NCBI GenBank assembly: GCA_947628465.1
Contig: CANQZZ010000004.1
Span: forward strand, 1 to 34,488
Length of the DNA stretch: 34,488 bases
Direction of reading: 5' to 3'
DNA from: an uncultured Clostridia bacterium
GTDB lineage: Bacteria; Bacillota_A; Clostridia; TANB77; CAG-508
This document shows, piece by piece, positions 1 to 8,576 of the stretch. The notes beneath the pieces are model-generated. The model saw only the letters and a program-made list of their open reading frames with translations, searched no databases and was not told the DNA's origin. Numbering within the stretch: the first letter of the stretch is position 1; each line of letters starts with the position of its first letter. The position numbers and the translations under genes were made by a program.

Positions 1-1262
1 TTTTTAGCAAATGTAGCAATAGATATTATAAATATTGATTTAGCAATTAATAAAAGTGTGATATATATTAATATTAGTATTATACCTAAAGTACTTCCTA
101 TATTTGATAGAAGCAATAGGAAAGAAATTATAGGGACTAATATTAAGAATAAAACTCCTATTCCTAAATATTTCAATAAACCTTTAACTGATAAATTAGA
201 AATCTTATCTAAATATTTTGGTGCGAATTTAGAAATTAGTAAGTATATTATATATACACATACGAGTAATGTTGCGAGTTCTAGTACAAAATTCCATACA
301 TTAGAAAGTACAGATTTAGAAGATGTGCTAGAATATTTACTGTAATTTACTTCTCCAGAAACAATTCCATTAGGTATTTCTAATTCTCCTTTTGATGAAT
401 ATAATAAATTTCCAGATATTTTACATGTTATATCTTTATCATTATCTTTATTTTGAAGAGTGATATTTTTAGCATTTACAGATGCATTTCCTTTAATTTC
501 TCCAGAGAATGTAAAAGTATTTGCATCAGTTAAATTAAAGTCTTGTTGATTTATAAATTTATCTTCTGTTTTAATGTTATTTGCATCAATAAATGAATTT
601 CTGTACACATATCCATTAAGATTAGCATTCTTAGCACTTAAATGTAAATCTCTTGATATAAATCCAAAATATTGCATATCAAAATTACTTACACTTGCAT
701 ATAAGCTACCACCAATCTCAGAATTTAAAGTAACTTTTTTTGCAACAATAAATACATTACCATAAATTGTAGAGCCTTGTGATAATTCTACTTCATTTGC
801 ACATACATATAAATCACCATAAATTTTAGAACCAGGTTCTAAAACAAGTTTTCCTGCAGATATAAATGCATTACCTGATATTGTGCAAGACTTATCTATT
901 GAAATAGCAGGATTTCCTAAATCATCTTTTTCAGTATCTGAATATGTTATAACAGATTTGATATTTACTGAAGAAGCAGCTGCATATAAGTTACCCTCAA
1001 TTATTCCTCCATTATCATTAGGGTCAATATTAAGAGTATTTACTGAAGTAAACACATTTCCATTAATAGTATTTTTAATATCATATTCATTATCAGTAAC
1101 ATATAAGTCAGAATCTCTTAAATTAGAAGATGGAGTTTCTTCTTGTTGAGTATCAGATATTGGCATGATATCATTATTTGAATCAGTTGCAAAACTATAT
1201 GAAGATAGTAACAAAATAAGCATAGTAAAAATAGTAATAAAAACTTTGAATTTTAATTTCAT
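1..1262 (-). CDS. Secreted polymer-forming (bactofilin-like) membrane protein, partial
   Basis: The minus strand is open from an ATG at 1262 to the window edge, so at least 420 residues are present and the C-terminus is missing. An AAGGAGG ribosome site lies about 10 bases before the start. The N-terminus is a signal peptide (KLKFKVFITIFTMLILLLSS, then SFA). The middle is a run of short repeating beta-type units of the kind 'G-N-hydrophobic-Y/F-hydrophobic', for example INGNVFTSVNTLNI, ISGNAFISAGKLVL, IYGDLYVCANEVEL and IYGNVFIVAKKVTL, as in polymer-forming bactofilin-like or DUF-type beta-helix proteins. After about residue 300 come hydrophobic membrane segments (LATLLVCIYIIYLLIS, LGIGVLFLILVPIISFLLL, TLGIILILIYITLLLIA). 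I infer an envelope protein with an exported beta-helical domain and a membrane-bound end. The specific role is unknown. Confidence 0.72.
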   Translation of the reverse strand, partial: MKLKFKVFITIFTMLILLLSSYSFATDSNNDIMPISDTQQEETPSSNLRDSDLYVTDNEYDIKNTINGNVFTSVNTLNIDPNDNGGIIEGNLYAAASSVNIKSVITYSDTEKDDLGNPAISIDKSCTISGNAFISAGKLVLEPGSKIYGDLYVCANEVELSQGSTIYGNVFIVAKKVTLNSEIGGSLYASVSNFDMQYFGFISRDLHLSAKNANLNGYVYRNSFIDANNIKTEDKFINQQDFNLTDANTFTFSGEIKGNASVNAKNITLQNKDNDKDITCKISGNLLYSSKGELEIPNGIVSGEVNYSKYSSTSSKSVLSNVWNFVLELATLLVCVYIIYLLISKFAPKYLDKISNLSVKGLLKYLGIGVLFLILVPIISFLLLLSNIGSTLGIILILIYITLLLIAKSIFIISIATFAK

Positions 1263-1297
1263 AAAATTACAGCCTCCTTTTTATTTATTAATATAAC

Positions 1298-1325
1298 TAT
1301 ATAGCTTTAAAATGGTATTTGTCAA
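1298..1325 (-). promoter_or_regulatory. Putative sigma-A promoter of the polymer-forming protein
   Basis: On the minus strand TTGACA (1325-1320) is followed after 16 bases by TATATA (1303-1298). The start codon is 36 bases further on. Confidence 0.6.
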
Positions 1326-1342
1326 TTGTAAACAATAAAAAA

Positions 1343-2009
1343 TTAAGAATTTAAATAGTAACTACAATATTTTGATATAGGACATGTGCTACACTTAGGA
1401 CTTCGTGCAATGCAAGTATTTCGACCATGCCATACAAGCAAGTGATTAACATCTTTATAATATTCTTTAGGAATAAGTTTTAATAAATCTTGCTCAATAT
1501 CAATAGGATTACTACGGCTAGAAAAACCTATCCTATTAGAAATCCTTTTTGCATGTGTATCAACTGCGATACCAATAGGATTATTAAAAGCTTCAAGCAT
1601 TATTACATTTGCACTTTTTCTTCCAATACCAGGAAGAGTTATTAATTCATCCATACTTTTAGGAAGAGTTCCGCTTGTATTCATCCATTATTCTTTTAGA
1701 GTATGCTTTTATATTTTTAGCCTTTGTTTTATAAAAACCACAAGGATGAATTAAATTTTCTAAAGTTTCGATATCCATGTCAATAAAATCTTGAGGTTTA
1801 TTATATTTTTCGAATATAGCAGGAGTTGTTTTATTAACTCTCTCATCAGTGCATTGAGCCGATAACATAACAGCTATACCAAGCTCAAAAGGAGAGCTAA
1901 AATCTAAGCTACAAGTTGCATCTGGGTATGCATTTTTAAGTATTTTTATTATTTCTACGGCTTCTTTTGTAGAGAGTTTATGACTTCTTTTCTTATGATT
2001 ATTATTCAA
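1343..2009 (-). CDS. nth: Endonuclease III (DNA glycosylase/AP lyase), read through one CGGA site
   Basis: Base-excision repair enzyme that removes oxidised pyrimidines and nicks abasic sites. Reading TCCG at 1670-1673 (minus CGGA) as one glycine gives a single protein of about 221 residues, a normal length for the family. Visible landmarks are the helix-hairpin-helix LPGIGRKSANVI with the catalytic lysine, VDTHAKRIS with the catalytic aspartate, and the C-terminal iron-sulfur cluster ligands spaced C-x6-C-x2-C-x5-C (CIARSPKCSTCPISKYC). The N-terminal part (FELGIAVMLSAQCTDERVN) and the C-terminal part lie in different frames and overlap in the region 1659-1684. I chose the TTG at 2009 as start because an AGGGTGAT ribosome site sits just upstream; a GTG at 2018 overlaps that site. 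Read as standard code the protein would stop soon after 1671 and lose the active site. Confidence 0.9.
1670..1673 (-). other. CGGA recoding site in nth
   Basis: Codons run AAG-CGGA-ACT. The extra C precedes GGA for the glycine of the family's N-G-x-x-P segment just before the helix-hairpin-helix (residue 113). Confidence 0.88.
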
Positions 2010-2084
2010 AACTATCACCCTTTTACATAAAAAATAATATATTATAATAATAAATAAAATGAAAGCAGGTGCAAGAGGAAGTAT

Positions 2085-2235
2085 ATGTTAAATCTATTTA
2101 AAAAAACTTTAGCTGTATGCTTAATTGGATTTGGACTTCGGTGTATTACTTGTAATATTACTTCCGTTTTCAGGTTGGTTATTTATTATTGGTGTTACAA
2201 TAGTAGTGGTAGGAATAACATGGCTTTCTTGTTAA
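2085..2235 (+). CDS. Small two-helix membrane protein, read through one CGGT site
   Basis: A 49-residue gene that appears only if CGGT at 2139-2142 is read as glycine. It starts at ATG 2085 behind an AGAGGAAG ribosome site and ends at TAA 2235. Residues 1-18 are MLNLFKKTLAVCLIGFGL; the following part reads GVLLVILLPFSGWLFIIGV, then TIVVVGITWLSC. The two hydrophobic stretches flank a P-x-x-G-W turn, a pattern I associate with small clostridial membrane proteins found near sporulation or housekeeping genes. In the unshifted frame the second half becomes a non-hydrophobic sequence with several cysteines and arginines, so the shifted reading is clearly better. It is 27 bases upstream of spoVM on the same strand, probably in the same transcript. 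Function unknown. Confidence 0.72.
2139..2142 (+). other. CGGT recoding site in the small membrane protein
   Basis: Codons run CTT-CGGT-GTA. Glycine 19 lies within the first membrane helix (GFGL-G-VLLVILL). Confidence 0.8.
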
Positions 2236-2262
2236 TCTAAAATAAAGGAGAGTGCTACAAAT

Positions 2263-2334
2263 ATGACTATAGTAGTAAAAAAAGTTCCTAAATTTTTAAG
2301 AGGAATTGTAAAATTGATATTTGGTGTAAAATAA
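2263..2334 (+). CDS. spoVM: Stage V sporulation protein M (SpoVM)
   Basis: A 23-codon gene with the ribosome site AAAGGAGAG ahead of ATG 2263. The peptide is MTIVVKKVPKFLRGIVKLIF followed by GVK. It matches the SpoVM pattern of a short N-terminal strand, then P-K-F-L-x-G-I-V, then an amphipathic helix with a basic face and a glycine near the end. In Bacillus subtilis SpoVM (26 aa) is an amphipathic peptide that marks the convex forespore membrane and anchors the coat ATPase SpoIVA. Its presence supports endospore formation. The identification rests on pattern only because the protein is so short. Confidence 0.8.
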   Translation: MTIVVKKVPKFLRGIVKLIFGVK

Positions 2335-2410
2335 TTCCTTAATTTATATTTTATACATAAGATAAAATAGTTTATGTGCCATATTCCAATATCAATTATA
2401 TTACAAAATT

Positions 2411-2446
2411 AGCAAAAAAAATAGGTGTAAAACCTATTTTTTTTGC
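2411..2446. terminator. Bidirectional terminator between spoVM and rpmB
   Basis: A perfect inverted repeat: left arm AGCAAAAAAAATAGG, right arm CCTATTTTTTTTGCT. A-rich and T-rich arms give a T-tract on both strands, fitting the two convergent transcripts. Confidence 0.8.
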
Positions 2447-2471
2447 TATATATTAATTATAAATTGTTTGC

Positions 2472-2669
2472 TTATGCCTTTGTTACTTTACCAGAACGTA
2501 AGCATTTAGCACAAACCTTAATTTTTTTTGGCTCACCATTTACCATTGTTTTTACTGTTCTTAAATTTGGTTTCCAAGTTCTTGATGTTCTTTTACTAAT
2601 GTGTGAACGTGTAATACTAAGTTTATTTCCGTAACTTACTGATTTATTACAAATTTCGCATTTTGCCAT
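2472..2669 (-). CDS. rpmB: 50S ribosomal protein L28
   Basis: A 65-residue protein of the large ribosomal subunit. It starts MAKCEICNKSVSYGN and continues with the typical RSHISKRTSRTWKPNLRTV core. It carries two CxxC pairs (C4/C7 and C53/C56), so it is the zinc-binding form of L28. GGAGGTG lies 9 bases before ATG 2669. The sequence TAC-GGA here contains CGGA out of phase and is read normally, a useful control for the recoding sites. Confidence 0.96.
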   Translation of the reverse strand: MAKCEICNKSVSYGNKLSITRSHISKRTSRTWKPNLRTVKTMVNGEPKKIKVCAKCLRSGKVTKA

Positions 2670-2761
2670 AATGCAGACACCTCCTATACTTAGCTTATAA
2701 ACTGACTAAACAATAGTTTAGCATAAATTTGAAAAAAAAACAAGGGGTTTGGTAAAAATAA

Positions 2762-2789
2762 TTGACATATACTTTTTTTATGCTAAAAT
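2762..2789 (+). promoter_or_regulatory. Putative sigma-A promoter of comFC
   Basis: TTGACA at 2762-2767, 16 bases, TAAAAT at 2784-2789. The comFC start is 84 bases downstream. Confidence 0.65.
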
Positions 2790-2873
2790 ATAGATAATTA
2801 ATTTAATCTATCAATTTTAATTCATATAAATTAAATTTAGAATCTGAAAAATTCAATTATAAAAGAGGTCAAA

Positions 2874-3527
2874 ATGATAAATAATATTTTAAATCTTTTT
2901 TATCCACCAATTTGTGGCTTTTGTGGAAGAATCTCTAAAGATAACATCTGCAGAAAATGTTTAATAAAAATAAAAAAATATGATATAAGTAGCAATAAAT
3001 ATGAATACCCAAATATGTATTTTGATGAGATATTTCATATTTTTAAATATGAAGGCGATATAAGAAATAGAATTATAAAATATAAATTTAAAAACGCACC
3101 ATATTTATATAAAACTTTTTCAAAACTTATATTAAATAATGAAAAAATATGTGACATCTTAAAAAAATATGACCTAATAATTCCAGTTCCAATACACAAA
3201 AAAAGAAAACTAATAAGAGGATATAATCAAACAGAGCTAATTGCAAGAGATTTAGCAAATAATCTAGATTTAAAATTAGAAAAAAACATATTAATTAAAG
3301 AAATAAATACAAAAGCACAATCTGAATCAAACAAGATGGAAAGGCAAACTAACATTATAGATGCATTTAAAATACAAAACTTGCAGAAAATAAAAAATAA
3401 AAACGTATTGATTTTTGATGACATTTATACAACAGGAAGTACAGCAAATGAATGTGCAAAGGTGCTTAAAAAAGCACAAGCAAAAAAGGTAGGAGTATTT
3501 ACAATTGCAAAAGATTATATAAAATAA
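2874..3527 (+). CDS. comFC: ComF family phosphoribosyltransferase-like protein
   Basis: A 217-residue ComFC/GntX-type protein. The N-terminus has a zinc-ribbon-like pair of CxxC motifs (C14/C17 and C26/C29). The C-terminal half is a type I phosphoribosyltransferase fold with PVPIHKKRKLIRGYNQTELIA and the PRPP-binding loop VLIFDDIYTTGST near residues 178-190. ComFC is required for DNA uptake in competent Bacillus and Helicobacter and is thought to handle incoming single-stranded DNA. Many clostridia keep it without known competence. It starts at ATG 2874 behind AAAAGAGG. It stands alone here, facing the convergent hydrolase gene, with no comFA beside it. Confidence 0.88.
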   Translation: MINNILNLFYPPICGFCGRISKDNICRKCLIKIKKYDISSNKYEYPNMYFDEIFHIFKYEGDIRNRIIKYKFKNAPYLYKTFSKLILNNEKICDILKKYDLIIPVPIHKKRKLIRGYNQTELIARDLANNLDLKLEKNILIKEINTKAQSESNKMERQTNIIDAFKIQNLQKIKNKNVLIFDDIYTTGSTANECAKVLKKAQAKKVGVFTIAKDYIK

Positions 3528-3553
3528 ACGTAAGTAGGCAAAATAAAAATTTA

Positions 3554-4123
3554 TTAGTAATGAAGACTATTTATTATATCTTCAATTTGAGGTAATCTAG
3601 AAATATTATCTCTATTGCCCATATGTCCAACTCCACTAATAAAAACAGGAATGCTCTCTAGTTTAGCAACAAAATTTTTTAATATGTTAAAAGGTATTAC
3701 ATGATCATTATCACTATATAATGAAAATCTATTTGGAATTGAACTTTTACAATATTGAATATGGTTATTGCTTACTGCAAAATCTTTAAAAGCATTATTT
3801 AAATCATCTCTATCAGGAACTGTAAACAAATCACAGAATCCTGCAACACTTATATAAGTGTTGCTTTTTAAATTGTTTTCATAAATGTATTTGATAATAA
3901 AAGGATTACCAATTGAATGTGCAACAATAATAGTTTCATCATTGAAAAATTCTTTATAATTATTTAGAATTTTAGACCATCCTACATAAGATGCTTCTGA
4001 GCGGATAGGAAATTCAGGTATAAATACTTTATAATTTTTATTCTCTAAAAACTTTTTTAAGGAAGGTCCAAATGTATAGGTAGTATCTCCATTAAAACCA
4101 TGAATAATAAATGCAGTTTTCAT
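3554..4123 (-). CDS. Alpha/beta hydrolase of the RBBP9/YdeN family
   Basis: A 189-residue single-domain serine hydrolase. It begins with the oxyanion segment IIHGFNGD, has the nucleophile elbow VAHSIG (S70), an acid in LYSDNDHVIPF (D138 or D140) and the catalytic histidine in GVGHMGN (H167). Size and motif order match the RBBP9/YdeN esterases. No signal peptide is seen, so it is probably cytosolic. The substrate cannot be told from sequence. It starts at ATG 4123 behind AAAGGAG and has its own promoter at 4160-4189 overlapped by a palindrome. Confidence 0.82.
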   Translation of the reverse strand: MKTAFIIHGFNGDTTYTFGPSLKKFLENKNYKVFIPEFPIRSEASYVGWSKILNNYKEFFNDETIIVAHSIGNPFIIKYIYENNLKSNTYISVAGFCDLFTVPDRDDLNNAFKDFAVSNNHIQYCKSSIPNRFSLYSDNDHVIPFNILKNFVAKLESIPVFISGVGHMGNRDNISRLPQIEDIINSLHY

Positions 4124-4144
4124 ATCAAATAATCTCCTTTAAAA

Positions 4145-4189
4145 ATAATGTGCTAACACATTATAACACAGATATAATTATTATTGCAA
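4145..4189 (-). promoter_or_regulatory. Promoter of the hydrolase gene with an overlapping palindrome
   Basis: On the minus strand TTGCAA (4189-4184) is followed after 18 bases by TATAAT (4165-4160). A palindrome with 8-base arms, ATAATGTG-CTAA-CACATTAT (4145-4164), covers the -10 box and likely start point, so it may be a repressor site. Confidence 0.5.
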
Positions 4190-4230
4190 TAAATAGAAAT
4201 TCGTGATAAACTAAAAAAAGGTGAAAATGA

Positions 4231-5697
4231 ATGATAAAATTAAATTTAAATGAAAATGAAATTAAAAATCTAACAGAAGATGAAATAGAAATTGCTAAAG
4301 CAAGGAAATTAGAAATATTAATATTACCTATTTTAAGAAGAAATTTAGACTTCTTTTATGCAGGTGGAAATTTGAAAGGAAAGGCCAATGCTTATAGACA
4401 GCCATTAGATAAAAATGCATTAGAGCAAGCTATTAGAAATAGGAGCGATAATATTCCTACAGTTTGTAAACCATTATGTAATATGGTTGCCCAAATTCTA
4501 AGAGATAATGGAATAAATGCAGATATGGTTTCTTGTGATACAGATATGTTTAAACATACAGATGTATTAATAACAACAAAAAGTGGTAAGAAATATATAA
4601 TAAATTATTTAGAAGATATAGAAAATATCCAAAGTGGGATGAAAACTCCAGATTTTGCATCACAACCATATTATGAAAGGCGATATAAAAAATTTGAAAA
4701 TGGATTAACAACAGATGGAAAAAGTTTAGACGGGATAGATTTTTTAAGTAGTGAGCAATTAAAGAAAATAGATGACAATTTAGGATACACAAAATACAAT
4801 ATGTATATGAATGATGTAATAGAACAAATTAAAAAAGAATTTTTAAATTTTAAATCTGTGATGTCAGAAAATGAATGGGCTTTAAAACAAGTAGAATTGG
4901 AGAAAAATGATAATATAACACTTGAAGAAAAAGAAAAAATAAAAAAAGGAATATTTGATAGATACAATAATATGACAGAAAATGAAGTGTTAGAAGCTAA
5001 ATTAGATTGGATTTTTAACCATTTTAATGATAGAATGGATTTAAAAGGACATGCTGATTTTGTTATGTATTATAGTAGATTGGTATTAAAAAAAGTATTA
5101 ACAGATGATGAGTATAGAAAAATTACTAGATATGATGGATTTATAAATACTAACAATATTCCAGAAGATTCAAAAATAAAAGATATTTTAGATTCTGATA
5201 ATATAGACAATATAAATAAATCAAGATTTTGTTTATTAGAAGTTGGAGACAAAATATATGCTTTTTCTACAAAACCAAATTCATATGTAAAGTTAGATAA
5301 AAGCGAATTAGAGGAATTAAGTAAATATGCTAATATATCTAAATCTGAAAAACCATCAGACTTAATGCTGAATTTATGTGATAGAGGAAATGCTTTACCA
5401 CTTGTTTTTCATCCATTAGGAAGTAAATTATTAAATGAAAGAGCTGATTTAATAGATGAAAATCTGACAGGAGAAGAAAGAAAAAAAGCAGTAGAAGAAT
5501 TATCTAAACAGATTAAAACTACTGATGAACCAGTAACTAGTATATTAATTCCATATCCAAATGGAGACGAAAAATATATTTATATAAACACAGATGATGA
5601 ACTTGTTTTAAGAGAAAAAAATAAAGAAACAATATATCATTATAACGAAGAAACAGATTCTTTTGAAGAAGAAATTAAAGATGGAGAAGAAAGATAA
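4231..5697 (+). CDS. Uncharacterised 488-aa protein with a possible transglutaminase-like segment
   Basis: I do not recognise the family. The protein is soluble, acidic and lysine-rich, with no signal peptide or membrane segment. Residues 75-130 contain C79 and C83, then LRDNGINADMVSCD, H109 and KYIINYLEDIEN. That order (Cys, helix ending L-R-x-x-G-I-x-A, His, then a strand ending in an acidic or Asn residue) resembles a transglutaminase/papain-like core, but this is only a weak inference. The remainder is helical with charged stretches, and the C-terminal 60 residues look like beta hairpins (YIYINTDDELVLREKNKETI). It starts at ATG 4231 behind AAAAAGGTG. It ends 14 bases before punA and probably shares its transcript. 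Confidence 0.6.
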   Translation: MIKLNLNENEIKNLTEDEIEIAKARKLEILILPILRRNLDFFYAGGNLKGKANAYRQPLDKNALEQAIRNRSDNIPTVCKPLCNMVAQILRDNGINADMVSCDTDMFKHTDVLITTKSGKKYIINYLEDIENIQSGMKTPDFASQPYYERRYKKFENGLTTDGKSLDGIDFLSSEQLKKIDDNLGYTKYNMYMNDVIEQIKKEFLNFKSVMSENEWALKQVELEKNDNITLEEKEKIKKGIFDRYNNMTENEVLEAKLDWIFNHFNDRMDLKGHADFVMYYSRLVLKKVLTDDEYRKITRYDGFINTNNIPEDSKIKDILDSDNIDNINKSRFCLLEVGDKIYAFSTKPNSYVKLDKSELEELSKYANISKSEKPSDLMLNLCDRGNALPLVFHPLGSKLLNERADLIDENLTGEERKKAVEELSKQIKTTDEPVTSILIPYPNGDEKYIYINTDDELVLREKNKETIYHYNEETDSFEEEIKDGEER

Positions 5698-5711
5698 AAG
5701 GAGAGGTATGT

Positions 5712-6536
5712 ATGTTTAGTTATTCAAATTATGAAGAAAGTAGCAAGTACATAAAAAACAAGATAGGCGAACTAAAACCAAAAATAGCAATAATTTTAGG
5801 CTCAGGATTAGGTGTTTTAAGTGAGGAAATAGAAGATAAAATTGTTATTAATTATAAAGATATCCCAAATTTTCCAGTATCTACAGTAGAAGGGCATGCA
5901 GGAGAATTAATAATAGGAAAATTAAATGGAATAGAAATTATTGCAATGAATGGAAGATTCCATTATTATGAAGGCTATGATTTAAAAGAAACTACTTTTC
6001 CAATAAGAGTATTTAAATTATTAGGAATTGAAAAATTAATAATTACAAATGCATCAGGCGGAATAAATACAAACTTTAAAGCAGGAGATTTCATGGTAAT
6101 AAATGATTATTTAAGTTTCTTTGCAGAATCAGTTTTAAGAGGGAAAAATTTAGATGAATTTGGTGAAAGATTTACAGATATGAGCCAAACTTTTGATAAA
6201 AATTTAAGTGAAAAATTGAAGGAAGTAATTAAAAAACATGCAGGAAGAGTCCAAGAAGGTGTATATGCATACATGAAAGGTCCTACATTTGAAACACCAG
6301 CAGAAATAAGAGCACTAAGAACTTTAGGAGCAGATGCAGTAGGATTATCAACTGTTCCAGAAGCAATCGTTGCGCATCATTGCAAAATTGATACTGTAGC
6401 AGTTTCTTGTATTACAAATATGGCAGCAGGAGTATTAGATGAAACATTATCTTATGATGATGTAAAACAAACTGCAGAAAGAGTAAAAATTAAATTCAAA
6501 GAAATTATAAAAGAATATATAAAAGTAATAAGTTAG
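5712..6536 (+). CDS. punA: Purine nucleoside phosphorylase (trimeric type)
   Basis: A 274-residue enzyme that splits purine nucleosides with phosphate to give the free base and ribose-1-phosphate in purine salvage. Visible motifs are the phosphate-binding ILGSGLG near the N-terminus, EGHAGE, NASGGIN, the family signature GPTFETPAEIR, VGLSTVPEAIVA and SCITNMAAG. Length and motifs fit the trimeric PNP group (PunA/PupG), not the hexameric DeoD group. A strong AAAGGAGAGGT ribosome site precedes the ATG. No phosphopentomutase or deoxyribose genes are adjacent. Confidence 0.95.
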   Translation: MFSYSNYEESSKYIKNKIGELKPKIAIILGSGLGVLSEEIEDKIVINYKDIPNFPVSTVEGHAGELIIGKLNGIEIIAMNGRFHYYEGYDLKETTFPIRVFKLLGIEKLIITNASGGINTNFKAGDFMVINDYLSFFAESVLRGKNLDEFGERFTDMSQTFDKNLSEKLKEVIKKHAGRVQEGVYAYMKGPTFETPAEIRALRTLGADAVGLSTVPEAIVAHHCKIDTVAVSCITNMAAGVLDETLSYDDVKQTAERVKIKFKEIIKEYIKVIS

Positions 6537-6622
6537 CAATAATTTACAGAGCTGATAATATATAATGAAACAAAATTGGTAAAACTAGCAAAAGATTATA
6601 TAAATAAGCAGGGAGGCAAAAG

Positions 6623-8575
6623 ATGGAAGATTTAGTAGAAAGTATATTAGATTATGTAAGAGCAGATTATACAGATTATGCGATAATGATAAATGGTGAA
6701 TGGGGAAGCGGAAAAACTTATTTCTGGAATAATAAAATAAGAAACAAGATAGATTCACTACAATTAAATGGAAAGACATATACAACAATATATATGTCTT
6801 TATATGGTATTTCTAACTTAGAGGATATAAGTAAAAAAATATTTATAGAAACTACTCAGCTTATGGATAAAAACATGAGAAAATATATGAATTCAACAGA
6901 TCAACAATCTATACCTGAATATGCAAAAACAGGATTAGATATGGCAAATCTTTTTGGTGTAACACAAAATGGAGATAAAGTTGATTATAGTAAATTCTTT
7001 TCAACAGATGACAAAGTATTATGCTTTGATGACCTAGAAAGAGCAAATGTTGACGTTATAGATATACTAGGATATATAAATAACTTTGTTGAACATGACC
7101 ATATAAAAACAATTATAATATGTAATGAAAAAGAATTAGCAACTAAACTAAAAAGTAGCAATTTAGAGATGAAAACATTTATTGCAACATATCTTTTAGA
7201 TAAAGAAGGGGATTTATCTAAAACAGATAAACCAATTGTTGAAAAAATACAAGATAAAATTGAATATGTATTTGATAAAGCAAATGATTATGAAAGAATA
7301 AAAGAAAAATTAATAGGTGAAACATTTGAATATGCTCCAGAATTTAATTATATAATAAACGGAATCTTAATGAGATATGAAAGCAATCCTGATTTAATTA
7401 GATTTTTAAGAGAAAATACCAATTATATAACATCTACTTTTAATAAGAGTGGAACAAGAAATTTGAGAATTTTAAAACATGCATTAAATGATTTTAAGAA
7501 GGTATTTGAGATGGTAAACAAAAATTATCCAAATACAAATTATAGAATACTTCAAACAATGCTTATATTTACAATAGCAATATCTTTTGAAATAAAAGCA
7601 GGAAAAGTTACAAAAGATAAATTTGTTAATATAGCAGATAACGAAGAATACAAATCGATTCTTGTATCTTCTAGAGTTTTGATGGACAACAGACAATTCT
7701 ATATTAAAGAATTTGATAATAACTATTATTATAATTTTAAATCAGAATATAGATTCTTTAAATTTATAGAAGTGTATGTAAGAACAAGAATCTTCGACAT
7801 GAAAATTTTCAAGAGCAATATGGAAGTTATAATAAACACTATAGACACCGAAAAATTACCAGGATATAAAAGATTGCTTATTGAAGAATATTGGAAAATT
7901 TCAGATGATCAATTCCCAGGAGTTATAGAAGAAGTTTTAGAAGATGTAAAAAATGGTAAAGTTAAGCTTTTAGATACAGTTAAGTTATTTATATATTTTA
8001 CTTATTTCACTAAAAAAGGATTAATTGAATATGATATAAAAACAATAAGAACAATATTCTTTAATGGTATGAATGTAGCAGCTTTAGTATCAGATTATTA
8101 TGAAAATGCAGAAGAAGAAATTAATCAAATAATTATAGAAGATGAAACAGAAGAAGTAAAAGAAATTTTAGACCATTTTTATATGATAAATAGAGCTTTA
8201 AAAGATAAAATGTATTCACAAAAAGCAGAGGATATATTTAAATGCATACCAATGAAAATGGAAATGTTTTATGAAAGATTTGATAAAGAATGTATGGATG
8301 TTCCAATATTTAAATATTATGACCCATATCAATTATTTCAAAGAATTTCTTGCGCAAACAACGAAGATATTGTATCAATAAAAGAAAAACTTTTAGATAG
8401 AGCAGAAAAATATACAAAAGAAATAGAACCAGAAATGAAAAATATAAGACAGTTAAAACAAATAACAGATGACTATATCGAAGGAAAAGATATAGGAATA
8501 AAAATAGTTATGCTAAAAGAATTTTCAAAAGATTTAGGAACAATATTAGAAAAGTATAATCAAGGAGAACAATAA
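6623..8575 (+). CDS. KAP-type P-loop NTPase
   Basis: A 650-residue ATPase of the KAP/STAND-like class. The Walker A motif is GEWGSGKT at residues 25-32 and the Walker B is VLCFDDLERA at about 132-141, both typical of KAP NTPases. The later segment FVEHDHIKTIIICNEKEL resembles the sensor strand after Walker B. The remainder is long, helical and charged. Unlike many KAP proteins I see no inserted membrane helices, so it looks soluble. KAP NTPases often act in membrane-associated signalling or in phage defence, but nothing here decides the role. GGGAGG lies just before ATG 6623. The next gene starts two bases after the TAA (TAAAATG), so the two are co-translated. Confidence 0.78.
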   Translation: MEDLVESILDYVRADYTDYAIMINGEWGSGKTYFWNNKIRNKIDSLQLNGKTYTTIYMSLYGISNLEDISKKIFIETTQLMDKNMRKYMNSTDQQSIPEYAKTGLDMANLFGVTQNGDKVDYSKFFSTDDKVLCFDDLERANVDVIDILGYINNFVEHDHIKTIIICNEKELATKLKSSNLEMKTFIATYLLDKEGDLSKTDKPIVEKIQDKIEYVFDKANDYERIKEKLIGETFEYAPEFNYIINGILMRYESNPDLIRFLRENTNYITSTFNKSGTRNLRILKHALNDFKKVFEMVNKNYPNTNYRILQTMLIFTIAISFEIKAGKVTKDKFVNIADNEEYKSILVSSRVLMDNRQFYIKEFDNNYYYNFKSEYRFFKFIEVYVRTRIFDMKIFKSNMEVIINTIDTEKLPGYKRLLIEEYWKISDDQFPGVIEEVLEDVKNGKVKLLDTVKLFIYFTYFTKKGLIEYDIKTIRTIFFNGMNVAALVSDYYENAEEEINQIIIEDETEEVKEILDHFYMINRALKDKMYSQKAEDIFKCIPMKMEMFYERFDKECMDVPIFKYYDPYQLFQRISCANNEDIVSIKEKLLDRAEKYTKEIEPEMKNIRQLKQITDDYIEGKDIGIKIVMLKEFSKDLGTILEKYNQGEQ

Positions 8576-8576
8576 A

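Noticed and set aside
58..1149. Three plus-strand open frames (58-345, 574-765, 883-1149)
   Set aside because: They are shadows of the long minus-strand membrane protein gene, which has a signal peptide, ribosome site and promoter.
6588..6610. A 17-base match between the region before the KAP gene and the 3' end of comFC (GCAAAAGATTATATAAA)
   Set aside because: Short and A+T-rich; probably chance, with no wider similarity on either side.
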